IMG/VR virus record: IMGVR_UViG_3300037493_005286
Location: 1 to 64,000 of that record
Length of the DNA stretch: 64,000 nucleotides
Source of the DNA: a virus
Strand: one strand, 5' to 3'
Part shown: positions 48,223-54,934 of the stretch, piece after piece
How the letters are laid out: every line of letters starts with the position of its first letter
Position numbering within the stretch: position 1 is the stretch's first letter
The notes under the pieces: model-generated
The model's input: the letters and a program-made list of their open reading frames with translations, nothing else
Told to the model about the DNA's origin: nothing
The model's database searches: none
Position numbers and translations under genes: made by a program

Positions 48223-49253
48223 TTATACCGGAAGATTATGTTATTATTAAGTTCTTTGAATTAGGTTACTACCCTAAGCGAAATAAGTTTAATAATACCT
48301 TTCAGTGCGGGTGCCCTATTTGTAAGGAAGGTCACTCATTAGGAAAAAAGCGTAGATGTTACTATATACCTGAAAAAGAGGTAATTTTCTGCCATAATTG
48401 CGGATGGTCAAGTAAACCAGCAAAATGGATCTGTGAAGTATCAGGATTATCAAATATAGAGCTAATTGAAGAGTTACGCGAGTATGTACCAGAATTAGTA
48501 ATACCTGAGGATAAGAATATTATAAAGAAAATTGTTAGCAGTACTTTACCTGTAGACAGTATTAATCTTTCCGACGAAAGTCAATTAGCATACTATAAAA
48601 ATAACGATGTATTACGTTCGTGCATGCACTTAATTAAACATAGAAGGTTAGATACAGCTATAAACAGACCTACAAATTTATATTTAACGTTAACCGATAA
48701 AGTACACAAGAACAGATTAATTATACCGTTTATAACAGAGCGGAATGATATCGAATTCTACCAATCACGTACGATATTAAAATTTGATAATAAAAAACCA
48801 AAATACCTATCAAAAATTAACGCTGAAAAGACATTATTCAATATAAACAAAATAGATACTGCAAACGAATTTGTTTACATTTTCGAAGGCCCTGTAAACG
48901 CGTTTTTTACAAAAAATAGTGTAGCTGTTGCAGGTATTACAGAGGGTAACAATACATTTACACCTAGACAGCGTGAACAGCTCAATACTACGTTAAAGTT
49001 TCATACAAAGATATGGGTATTAGATTCTCAGTGGATAGATACCGCATCGTTAGTAAAATCGCAAAATCTTTTAGAGCAAGGCGAGAAAGTTTTTATATGG
49101 CCTGAAAAATTTGGTACGAGATTTAAAGACTTTAACGATATTGCAATGCATTGCAAAATAGACGAAATTACAGGAGAATTTATACAAAAAAATACCTGTG
49201 AAGGACTCACAGGTATAATTAAGTTAGCTGAGATTAAAAGATTTAGACATTAA
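48219..49253 (+). CDS. 61: DNA primase, gp61-like
   Basis: A 344-residue primase. The N-terminal zinc ribbon uses C32/C35 (CGCPICKEG) and C58/C61 (FCHNCGW). FVYIFEGPVNAFFTKNSVAVAGI is the Toprim start with the catalytic Glu, and TKIWVLDSQWIDTA lies where the D-x-D strand is expected. It makes RNA primers with gp41. The 3' part holds a terminator-like hairpin for the convergent endonuclease gene and a 16-bp palindrome (49141-49156). Confidence 0.9.
   Translation: MIIPEDYVIIKFFELGYYPKRNKFNNTFQCGCPICKEGHSLGKKRRCYYIPEKEVIFCHNCGWSSKPAKWICEVSGLSNIELIEELREYVPELVIPEDKNIIKKIVSSTLPVDSINLSDESQLAYYKNNDVLRSCMHLIKHRRLDTAINRPTNLYLTLTDKVHKNRLIIPFITERNDIEFYQSRTILKFDNKKPKYLSKINAEKTLFNINKIDTANEFVYIFEGPVNAFFTKNSVAVAGITEGNNTFTPRQREQLNTTLKFHTKIWVLDSQWIDTASLVKSQNLLEQGEKVFIWPEKFGTRFKDFNDIAMHCKIDEITGEFIQKNTCEGLTGIIKLAEIKRFRH
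49141..49156. repeat. 16-bp perfect palindrome in the primase gene
   Basis: TTGCAATGCATTGCAA, inside the primase coding sequence about 35 nt before the terminator hairpin. Could be a protein-binding site; no further evidence. Confidence 0.4.
49186..49216 (-). terminator. Intrinsic terminator of the endonuclease gene, inside primase
   Basis: ATACCTGTGA (49192-49201) and TCACAGGTAT (49207-49216) pair over 10 bp with a 5-nt loop. On the minus strand the hairpin is followed by a T7 run (49192-49186), 34 nt beyond the stop of the gene ending at 49250. Confidence 0.8.
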
Positions 49254-50086
49254 ACGGTAACTATTGTATCTACCAGGTTCACGCCTTTATTATCAAAGAT
49301 TAATGTTATATGTTTATATCCTATTGCAGCTGTTGCTTTTGCTTTAGCAATATTTTTGCTCTTTTGTTGAGAATACGTCCATGCACTTTTAACCTCATAA
49401 ACCACATTACTTTCTTCATGAAAAAAATCTGGAAAGTACTTTTTATTTCCTCCCTTATACATATACGATATAGTAGGTACATCAATACCGACACTAATAT
49501 TATTAACGTTAATACCCTCTCCTACCAAGTATTCTAGAGCCTGCGGCTCAAACCCTTGAACCGTAAATAACCTTCCATTCACTTTCACGTGTTTAAGCCT
49601 ATAACCACTCTTCATTGCTTTAAGGTGTATATCTATTAACTGCATTGGATTATCTACACCGTATTTTTCACGCATGTTATCTGCTCTTCTTACTTTTGTA
49701 GATAAGAGACTATTAGATTCTTTAATTGTTCTGAGCTCAACACCTAGCCTAATAAGCCAATTTTTAATTGTAACGTGTGATACATTAAAATGCTTACCCA
49801 GTTCAATCAAGGATAAGCCATTGCTATATAGTGCTTTTAATTCACTACAGGTTTTTGGTTTATCGTCTAAAAAATGAAGCTTGCAGCTTTTTTTGTAGTC
49901 TGCAAGCTTGTTATTATCTGACGTGGTTCGCTTTTTAATATTATTAATTACTAAAACCCTATTAACGCGATTATACATTACGTTGTATTTTTTAGATATA
50001 GATCTTATTGTGAGCTCATTATTATAATCTTCAATGATTTTTTGTGCTAATGTTGATTCTATACTACGAGTCTCTTTAACCTCCAT
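49250..50086 (-). CDS. HTH plus PD-(D/E)xK-like homing-type endonuclease
   Basis: A 278-residue protein opposite in strand to its neighbours. Two HTH-like segments (LTIRSISKKYNVMYNRVNRV and LSLIELGKHFNVSHVTIKNW) precede a nuclease domain: KKYFPDFFHEESNVVYEVKSAW gives the PD-(x)n-E-x-K triad, followed by a Lys-rich helix and HITLIFDN. This resembles VSR-type free-standing phage homing endonucleases. The late box ACTAAATA ends 5 nt before the ATG, and a terminator lies downstream in primase. Confidence 0.75.
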   Translation of the reverse strand: MEVKETRSIESTLAQKIIEDYNNELTIRSISKKYNVMYNRVNRVLVINNIKKRTTSDNNKLADYKKSCKLHFLDDKPKTCSELKALYSNGLSLIELGKHFNVSHVTIKNWLIRLGVELRTIKESNSLLSTKVRRADNMREKYGVDNPMQLIDIHLKAMKSGYRLKHVKVNGRLFTVQGFEPQALEYLVGEGINVNNISVGIDVPTISYMYKGGNKKYFPDFFHEESNVVYEVKSAWTYSQQKSKNIAKAKATAAIGYKHITLIFDNKGVNLVDTIVTV

Positions 50087-50091
50087 ATGTA

Positions 50092-50099
50092 TATTTAGT
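50092..50099 (-). promoter_or_regulatory. Late-type promoter box variant, ACTAAATA
   Basis: Ends 5 nt before the ATG at 50086; predicted +1 is the start codon. Confidence 0.45.
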
Positions 50100-50118
50100 C
50101 AAGAGACAAGTTTTACAT

Positions 50119-50559
50119 CTATACGTATTTGAAAGCGGGATTCTCAGTTTGAGAAATATAACCTCTAAAAGATTCTGTAAGTGCTGCTAATTCAGTTGCT
50201 ACGCGTGAAATTTTACGTTGCTCTGATTGTTTCATTCTATCGAAAATTGTATCAGCTTCTGCGTTAGCTAACTTAACTTGAATAGAGTCGCCGTGGGTAC
50301 CATTAAGAAAGTCAAGAAACTCATCACATCTACCAACCCATGATTCAAGCTCTTGTTGCATTGCTTGTGCTTGAGCTGATCTAATCTTAGCAGCTTGTGC
50401 AACAAGATCACCATCAGGTGATTCAGGCGTCTCTGTCGAAGTATCAAAAGCTGATGGATCAGTTCCCTTATCTAATGAAGCTTCCATTGCTGCACGGTCA
50501 CCACTAACACCATCTTGCTCATTTAAATATTTTAAAAATCTCTTCTCGAACTTTGTCAT
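50119..50559 (-). CDS. Probable virion-associated protein, 146 aa
   Basis: MTKFEKRFLKYLNEQDG at the start resembles the capsid-targeting peptides of other late genes here, though Q follows the L-x-E. A Ser/Thr/Pro/Asp-rich linker (about 25-50) joins it to a helical C-terminal domain with WVGRCDEFLDFLNG and RKISRVATELAALTESF. The box AATAAATA ends exactly 5 nt before the ATG. Divergent from the gene at 50592. Confidence 0.65.
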   Translation of the reverse strand: MTKFEKRFLKYLNEQDGVSGDRAAMEASLDKGTDPSAFDTSTETPESPDGDLVAQAAKIRSAQAQAMQQELESWVGRCDEFLDFLNGTHGDSIQVKLANAEADTIFDRMKQSEQRKISRVATELAALTESFRGYISQTENPAFKYV

Positions 50560-50564
50560 ATGAT

Positions 50565-50572
50565 TATTTATT
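50565..50572 (-). promoter_or_regulatory. Late-type promoter box, AATAAATA
   Basis: Ends 5 nt before the ATG at 50559; predicted +1 is the start codon. Confidence 0.5.
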
Positions 50573-50591
50573 CCTTACACTAAATAATTAT

Positions 50592-50918
50592 GTGAATATT
50601 TCAACAAATCCACATCAAATAGGTCGTGCTGATGCACCAATTAACGCTCAAGGTGGAATCGACACTCAATTAGATAAAAGAGATCAAGAAGAAGCTCTGA
50701 GTAAAGCACCAGCTATACTACCTACTCCTCTTGACGCATTACCAGTACTATTAGGCGATTTATTTGTAGCTCTTAATAGAATTAAAGAAACATTTTCCCG
50801 AGCATGTGATAGTCCGACTATTAATAAGGAACATTTAGTAGAACTACAGCATGATATTGATGATATTTCGCAGAATGTACTTGATTTAACACAGACATTA
50901 GCTAAAATGATACTGTAA
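50592..50918 (+). CDS. Conserved small protein, 108 aa
   Basis: A GTG at 50592 is taken as the start; an in-frame TTG at 50553 would overlap the divergent gene. GRADAPINAQGGIDTQLDKRD is followed by helices containing LLGDLFVALNRIKETFSRAC and IDDISQNVLDLTQTLAKM, which look like a small four-helix or coiled-coil fold. Function unknown. It ends 2 nt before the membrane-protein gene. Confidence 0.6.
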   Translation: MNISTNPHQIGRADAPINAQGGIDTQLDKRDQEEALSKAPAILPTPLDALPVLLGDLFVALNRIKETFSRACDSPTINKEHLVELQHDIDDISQNVLDLTQTLAKMIL

Positions 50919-50920
50919 CA

Positions 50921-51328
50921 ATGTTCAATATATTAAAGTCGATCGCTATAACAGTACTTATTAGTTTAGGTATCGCATTTTCATTAAAATCAGTCTTTGG
51001 ATTTTGGGAAACATTTGTTTTATTTTCCATTATACAGCTCGGTGTAAGCTATATGTGGAATACAGCTAAACTTAATAAGGCGGACATTATAATGAGTGAA
51101 GTTGAACAGACTATTGACGAACTAATTAAAAAGCAAGAAGTTGAAGTAGAATGTCCATGTGGTAAAAGTAAAATTAATACAATTATTTTCGTAAATGACG
51201 ACGTTGTACTGCAATGCGAAAAATGTAATAATTCCTTTAGAGTTCTTACAGAAGTAAAAACACAACTACTTACTGAAACGGTAAATATGGAACAAGTCTA
51301 TGATAAGTTAAAAGGAACTACCTTATAA
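50921..51328 (+). CDS. Membrane protein with zinc-ribbon-like C-terminus
   Basis: A 135-residue protein. Two hydrophobic stretches near residues 5-22 and 28-46 (SIAITVLISLGIAFSL and FVLFSIIQLGVSY) are likely transmembrane helices. The cytoplasmic part has CPCGKSK near 79 and LQCEKCNNSF near 99, a four-Cys zinc ribbon. Similar small proteins occur in marine phages, function unknown to me. Possibly an inner-membrane regulator. Confidence 0.7.
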   Translation: MFNILKSIAITVLISLGIAFSLKSVFGFWETFVLFSIIQLGVSYMWNTAKLNKADIIMSEVEQTIDELIKKQEVEVECPCGKSKINTIIFVNDDVVLQCEKCNNSFRVLTEVKTQLLTETVNMEQVYDKLKGTTL

Positions 51329-51344
51329 TAATGTTATAGAATAT

Positions 51345-51587
51345 ATGAAACAGTTTAAATTTAACTTAAAAAACGGATCGAAGATTAAAATGGAGTTTGA
51401 CGAATTTGTTCGTTGGGCGTGCTTACTTGAGGGTGTTGAATATATTTCGACAGCGTGTGAAGAACGAGGAATGAATATTAATGACGATAGCTGGATCAAG
51501 CCCTTAGCCTTGCAAAAGTATATCGAAGAACGTTTTCCTGCTATGCAACACGATCTCAAGGTTGAAGCAATTATGGGCAATATTTAA
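51345..51587 (+). CDS. Hypothetical protein, 80 aa
   Basis: KQFKFNLKNGSKIKMEFDEF is a beta hairpin-like start, then helices with VRWACLLEGVEYISTACEER. TATAAT lies at 51324-51329, 15 nt before the ATG. Its end overlaps the convergent tail-fibre gene by 4 nt. No family recognised. Confidence 0.6.
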   Translation: MKQFKFNLKNGSKIKMEFDEFVRWACLLEGVEYISTACEERGMNINDDSWIKPLALQKYIEERFPAMQHDLKVEAIMGNI

Positions 51588-52603
51588 GCTTCGCGCCAGG
51601 TATAATTATAATTAAAATTATATCGATTACGTAGGAATGTACCTGCAAATGGCGAAGTAGTGTCATTTGATATACCTGTCAAATTATAATATAAATTTGA
51701 TATATTATAAAACACAAACGGAACTGCAAAGCGCGTAGCTGTAAATCTATGATCTAGTTCTAAACTATTATCAGGTATAATTAGGAAAGTACTAATATCT
51801 CTGTATATACCTGTTACATTAGACTGTACACCGGTATATACAGTAGATACTGTTACTGATTTAGTAGAGTGGTTTATACTATAACCTATCTCTGTAGGAG
51901 GAAAGGAAGATTTTGAGGGTGTACTGATACCCACCTTTAGTTGATCAGGCCATGGTGCACCGACTGCTGTAATAGGACCATTATTTGTTGTTAAAACAAG
52001 GTAATTATTACTATAGTAAGGTCTATCATATACAGGTGTATTATACGTGTAAGTAGTTAACGGTATACTATATGTATAACCGTCACCAGTATTTATTTTT
52101 GCTGTAGATGCTGTAGTATTGTACCAGTTTAACTTTATCTTATAGGTAAACTCGAGAATATCACCCATTAATACGTCAATAGCGCTGCCAAAGGTATTTC
52201 TAGCAAAAGCATTACTCGATAATGCAGGCTTTATAGCGAATTCTTGCAAACTAATATCCTGTGAAGCAGAGATAGTACTAAATGTCGCTTTGTATACCTT
52301 AGAACTTAGTCCTTCTATATAGCTTTCCTTATTATCGCAAAGTATATTAATAAAAGAACTTAAAGGAGGTGCTGCTAAGATGCCATTTAAGTAATACCCA
52401 GCTGATCCGCCAAGGCTACCACTTACCCCTAAGTCTAAGTAATTAATCAAATCAGGTACATCGGTATTATATAAAGCCATCAACCCACCTGATAATATAG
52501 TATTACTACACCAATCACTATTATACGCGATTTCATTATTACGTATAATTTTAACGTTATATGTACCTTTAAGGTCAACTGTACAGTTTAAAGTATTATT
52601 CAT
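51584..52603 (-). CDS. Tail-fibre or virion surface protein
   Basis: A 339-residue protein from the ATG at 52603; a longer frame overlaps the upstream gene. NNTLNCTVDLKGTYNVKIIRN then NTILSGGLMALYNTDVPDL is a pattern I associate with phage tail-fibre or baseplate-associated proteins that have an SGGL-AL motif. The rest is Ser/Thr/Asn/Tyr-rich beta structure. It follows the lectin-like fibre by 1 nt in the fibre operon and probably forms a distal or accessory fibre domain. Confidence 0.65.
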   Translation of the reverse strand: MNNTLNCTVDLKGTYNVKIIRNNEIAYNSDWCSNTILSGGLMALYNTDVPDLINYLDLGVSGSLGGSAGYYLNGILAAPPLSSFINILCDNKESYIEGLSSKVYKATFSTISASQDISLQEFAIKPALSSNAFARNTFGSAIDVLMGDILEFTYKIKLNWYNTTASTAKINTGDGYTYSIPLTTYTYNTPVYDRPYYSNNYLVLTTNNGPITAVGAPWPDQLKVGISTPSKSSFPPTEIGYSINHSTKSVTVSTVYTGVQSNVTGIYRDISTFLIIPDNSLELDHRFTATRFAVPFVFYNISNLYYNLTGISNDTTSPFAGTFLRNRYNFNYNYTWREA

Positions 52604-52604
52604 T

Positions 52605-53783
52605 TTAAAAATATGATAGAGATGTACTGCTAGTATACGACCCCACTGGTCGAGTATAGCCACCGTTATTTAAATACGTAGTGCCACCGTTAATTAACTT
52701 CCACGTATCTCCCATACTCGAAAGACTTAAAGTATACGCACCATTTTTATATGTAAAGTAATCAGTTCTTGTTAATATTACTCGAGTTGTACCGTTTACT
52801 AAGGCATCTATATAATGCCCGAAATTATAATAATCAGGAGCTGTATCATTATTACCTCCTAAATTTGAATCGGCACAGTAATTTCTACCAGAAAGTAAAC
52901 ATGCCTTAGAGGTAGCAGCATCGCTATTATCAGTATATTTAAATGTACATAGCTCATTTAAAAATGGAGGATACGCTGGGGATATTACAGGAATTGCGGT
53001 AATTGTACTTGACTGAGTATTATAGCAAGATAGGGTGGATATTGTAGTTACATTGGTACTGTTCTGTACCAATGTAGGCGCTACACGAACACCTTCAATA
53101 TGTACGTTATCAATAACAATCCTACCTGCAGATGTTGTTGTTGTAAAAGAACTAACAGGCTTTGTAAAAGATACACCTGGTCTAAATCGACTATTAGCTG
53201 AAGCACTTAAATTAACATTTAATGTTAATAAGTTAGTAAACTCATTATCCGGTGAATACCTATAATCAACAATAAGAAGACTACCTAAATCAGCCAGTCT
53301 AGCTCTTATTGTCTTTTTAGATGAATCTACGACATTAAATCCTGTAATTGCAAAATTTGTAGAATATTTGTTATAAGAAAATGTAGGAAATTCAGCACGG
53401 ATCGAGATAGAGTTAGGTATTACGGAAGCCTCAGTAATACCATCTCTAATTAACCTAGTATTTGTACTATCATTTGCTGATACTGCAAAACCACCTGTTG
53501 AGTCAAAACCAACGCCAATTAAAGCACCGTATAATCCAAACTCCAAGCCGGTATAACCTGTGATGTTCTCAAACGAAGATAATCCCGAGTAACCTAAATC
53601 TATACCTGAACTACCGCCATAAAATTCATAATCTGCATTTTGTAAAAATACACAAAACCCAAACTCCGTACTAGGTAAAGCACCACTCAAGTAATAATCA
53701 AAAGACCACACGATATCATAATATGGTGAATAACATGCCTCGCCTATACTTAAAGCTTTTACACCGGTTGGAGTTAGATACAT
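52605..53783 (-). CDS. Lectin-like tail-fibre protein
   Basis: A 392-residue protein. IVWSFDYYLSG, GFCVFLQNADYEFYGG, YTGLEFGLYGALIGVGFDST and GFAVSAND follow the L-type (ConA-like) lectin order: W-x-F-D-Y, G-xFVFL, LG-x-G-G, VEFDTF. A C-terminal half with Tyr/Asn/Thr-rich strands could bind glycans. It is likely a receptor-binding fibre. A variant late box ACTAAATA lies 8 nt upstream. It is next to two fibre genes with Mtd-like N-termini. Confidence 0.75.
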   Translation of the reverse strand: MYLTPTGVKALSIGEACYSPYYDIVWSFDYYLSGALPSTEFGFCVFLQNADYEFYGGSSGIDLGYSGLSSFENITGYTGLEFGLYGALIGVGFDSTGGFAVSANDSTNTRLIRDGITEASVIPNSISIRAEFPTFSYNKYSTNFAITGFNVVDSSKKTIRARLADLGSLLIVDYRYSPDNEFTNLLTLNVNLSASANSRFRPGVSFTKPVSSFTTTTSAGRIVIDNVHIEGVRVAPTLVQNSTNVTTISTLSCYNTQSSTITAIPVISPAYPPFLNELCTFKYTDNSDAATSKACLLSGRNYCADSNLGGNNDTAPDYYNFGHYIDALVNGTTRVILTRTDYFTYKNGAYTLSLSSMGDTWKLINGGTTYLNNGGYTRPVGSYTSSTSLSYF

Positions 53784-53791
53784 ATATTATA

Positions 53792-53799
53792 TATTTAGT
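53792..53799 (-). promoter_or_regulatory. Late-type promoter box variant, ACTAAATA
   Basis: Ends 8 nt before the ATG at 53783. Confidence 0.35.
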
Positions 53800-54012
53800 T
53801 TACGACCGCTTAATAAAAACGCAAGTAAGAGTTTTACTACCCTTAAATGATGAGGAATGAATTAATTCAAAATTAAGTCTCTTCAACTCTTGAAATATAA
53901 TTGAAAAGTACTCCTTATCTAAGTTCATTACTATACTACCTCTTTGCTCGTCTACTAATATAAAGTCAGTAAACTCTTCGGCAAGAGCATATGCTTTATC
54001 TGGAACGGTCAC
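53800..54012 (-). CDS. Hypothetical protein, 70 aa
   Basis: A small protein from a GTG at 54012. KAYALAEEFTDFILVDEQRG then YFSIIFQELKRLNFELIHSS suggests alpha/beta structure, perhaps a small chaperone of the adjacent fibres. The variant late box ATTAAATA ends exactly 5 nt before the GTG, which supports this start. Confidence 0.55.
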   Translation of the reverse strand: MTVPDKAYALAEEFTDFILVDEQRGSIVMNLDKEYFSIIFQELKRLNFELIHSSSFKGSKTLTCVFIKRS

Positions 54013-54017
54013 AGTAG

Positions 54018-54025
54018 TATTTAAT
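54018..54025 (-). promoter_or_regulatory. Late-type promoter box variant, ATTAAATA
   Basis: Ends 5 nt before the GTG at 54012; predicted +1 is the start codon. Confidence 0.42.
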
Positions 54026-54039
54026 CACATACTACGCGA

Positions 54040-54909
54040 TTACTTTGTATAGCCTATAATTCTAAGATTAATAGATACTTCACTACTCCATGGCGATATA
54101 CGCAGTCCAAAAAATGAATTATTACCAATACTTGATAAGGGTATAGTCGCATGACCCTGTATAAGAGCTGCAAGGCTATTAGGTAGTTCTGCTATTTGAT
54201 ACTCGTAATCCCCAACCTCGGTTAAATTAGTTGTAGCAAGTTTTGTAATTGCTGGAGCTCCAGCAATTACAATAGGATTTAACGGAGTAGTAGTAGCTAA
54301 CATCCTATACTCTATAATAACACTTTTAGCAACTAAAGGTAATCTACGACCTGTAGACACACCGGTAATATTAGATATAGTAGGATACGTATTCATTTTT
54401 ATACCGGTAAGTACATTAGAATAAGTTGTAAAATTAGTACATATTGCCACCGGCGCAGCTAAAAATACTGTACCTGCTTCTCCATTATAAACATCAGAAT
54501 CATTAATGGTTGTAACTGTACCGGGGTATATAGGAGCTGCAGTGAGAGCGACAGCTCGTATTTGATTAAATTCGTCAATACTAATAGTATTGTCACCAGC
54601 AGTATACTTACCTCCTATTGACTGCCATCCCGCATTAGCCCACTGGTATAATGTACTATTACCGGTATCAAACGCCAAATCACCAGTGACTGATGTTACT
54701 AGGGTACCTATACTACCTGTTCTGTATACAAGGTTACCTACAACACTACCACCGTACGTCATACCATCACCTACAAAAAGTCTTTCTGTATCAGCTGTAT
54801 ATCCTAACTCACCTTGTGCTAGTACTATACCCTTCCTATCAACATCAGACCCTCTTCTAACAAGAAGTTTGAGAAGTGTATTTTCAAGTATTTCGATTTT
54901 TTTCGCCAT
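54040..54909 (-). CDS. Tail-fibre protein with Mtd-like N-terminal domain
   Basis: A 289-residue protein. LVRRGSDVDRKGIVLAQGEL then GYTADTERLFVGDGMTYGG is the small N-terminal domain of phage fibres related to the Bordetella phage major tropism determinant (Mtd_N). A short trimerisation-like segment follows, then beta-rich Thr/Ala/Ile sequence to the end. The gene beside it (667 aa) starts with the same domain. The CTTAAATA box lies 6 nt upstream. No reverse transcriptase for a diversity-generating element was seen. Confidence 0.75.
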   Translation of the reverse strand: MAKKIEILENTLLKLLVRRGSDVDRKGIVLAQGELGYTADTERLFVGDGMTYGGSVVGNLVYRTGSIGTLVTSVTGDLAFDTGNSTLYQWANAGWQSIGGKYTAGDNTISIDEFNQIRAVALTAAPIYPGTVTTINDSDVYNGEAGTVFLAAPVAICTNFTTYSNVLTGIKMNTYPTISNITGVSTGRRLPLVAKSVIIEYRMLATTTPLNPIVIAGAPAITKLATTNLTEVGDYEYQIAELPNSLAALIQGHATIPLSSIGNNSFFGLRISPWSSEVSINLRIIGYTK

Positions 54910-54915
54910 ATTAAT

Positions 54916-54923
54916 TATTTAAG
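54916..54923 (-). promoter_or_regulatory. Late-type promoter box, CTTAAATA
   Basis: Ends 6 nt before the ATG at 54909; similar to late boxes reported for cyanophages. Confidence 0.45.
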
Positions 54924-54934
54924 GTTATACAATA

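Noticed and set aside
16386-50086. Group I introns or inteins, given several endonuclease genes
   Set aside because: The neighbouring replication genes have continuous reading frames with intact motifs; no intron core or intein splice motif was noticed.
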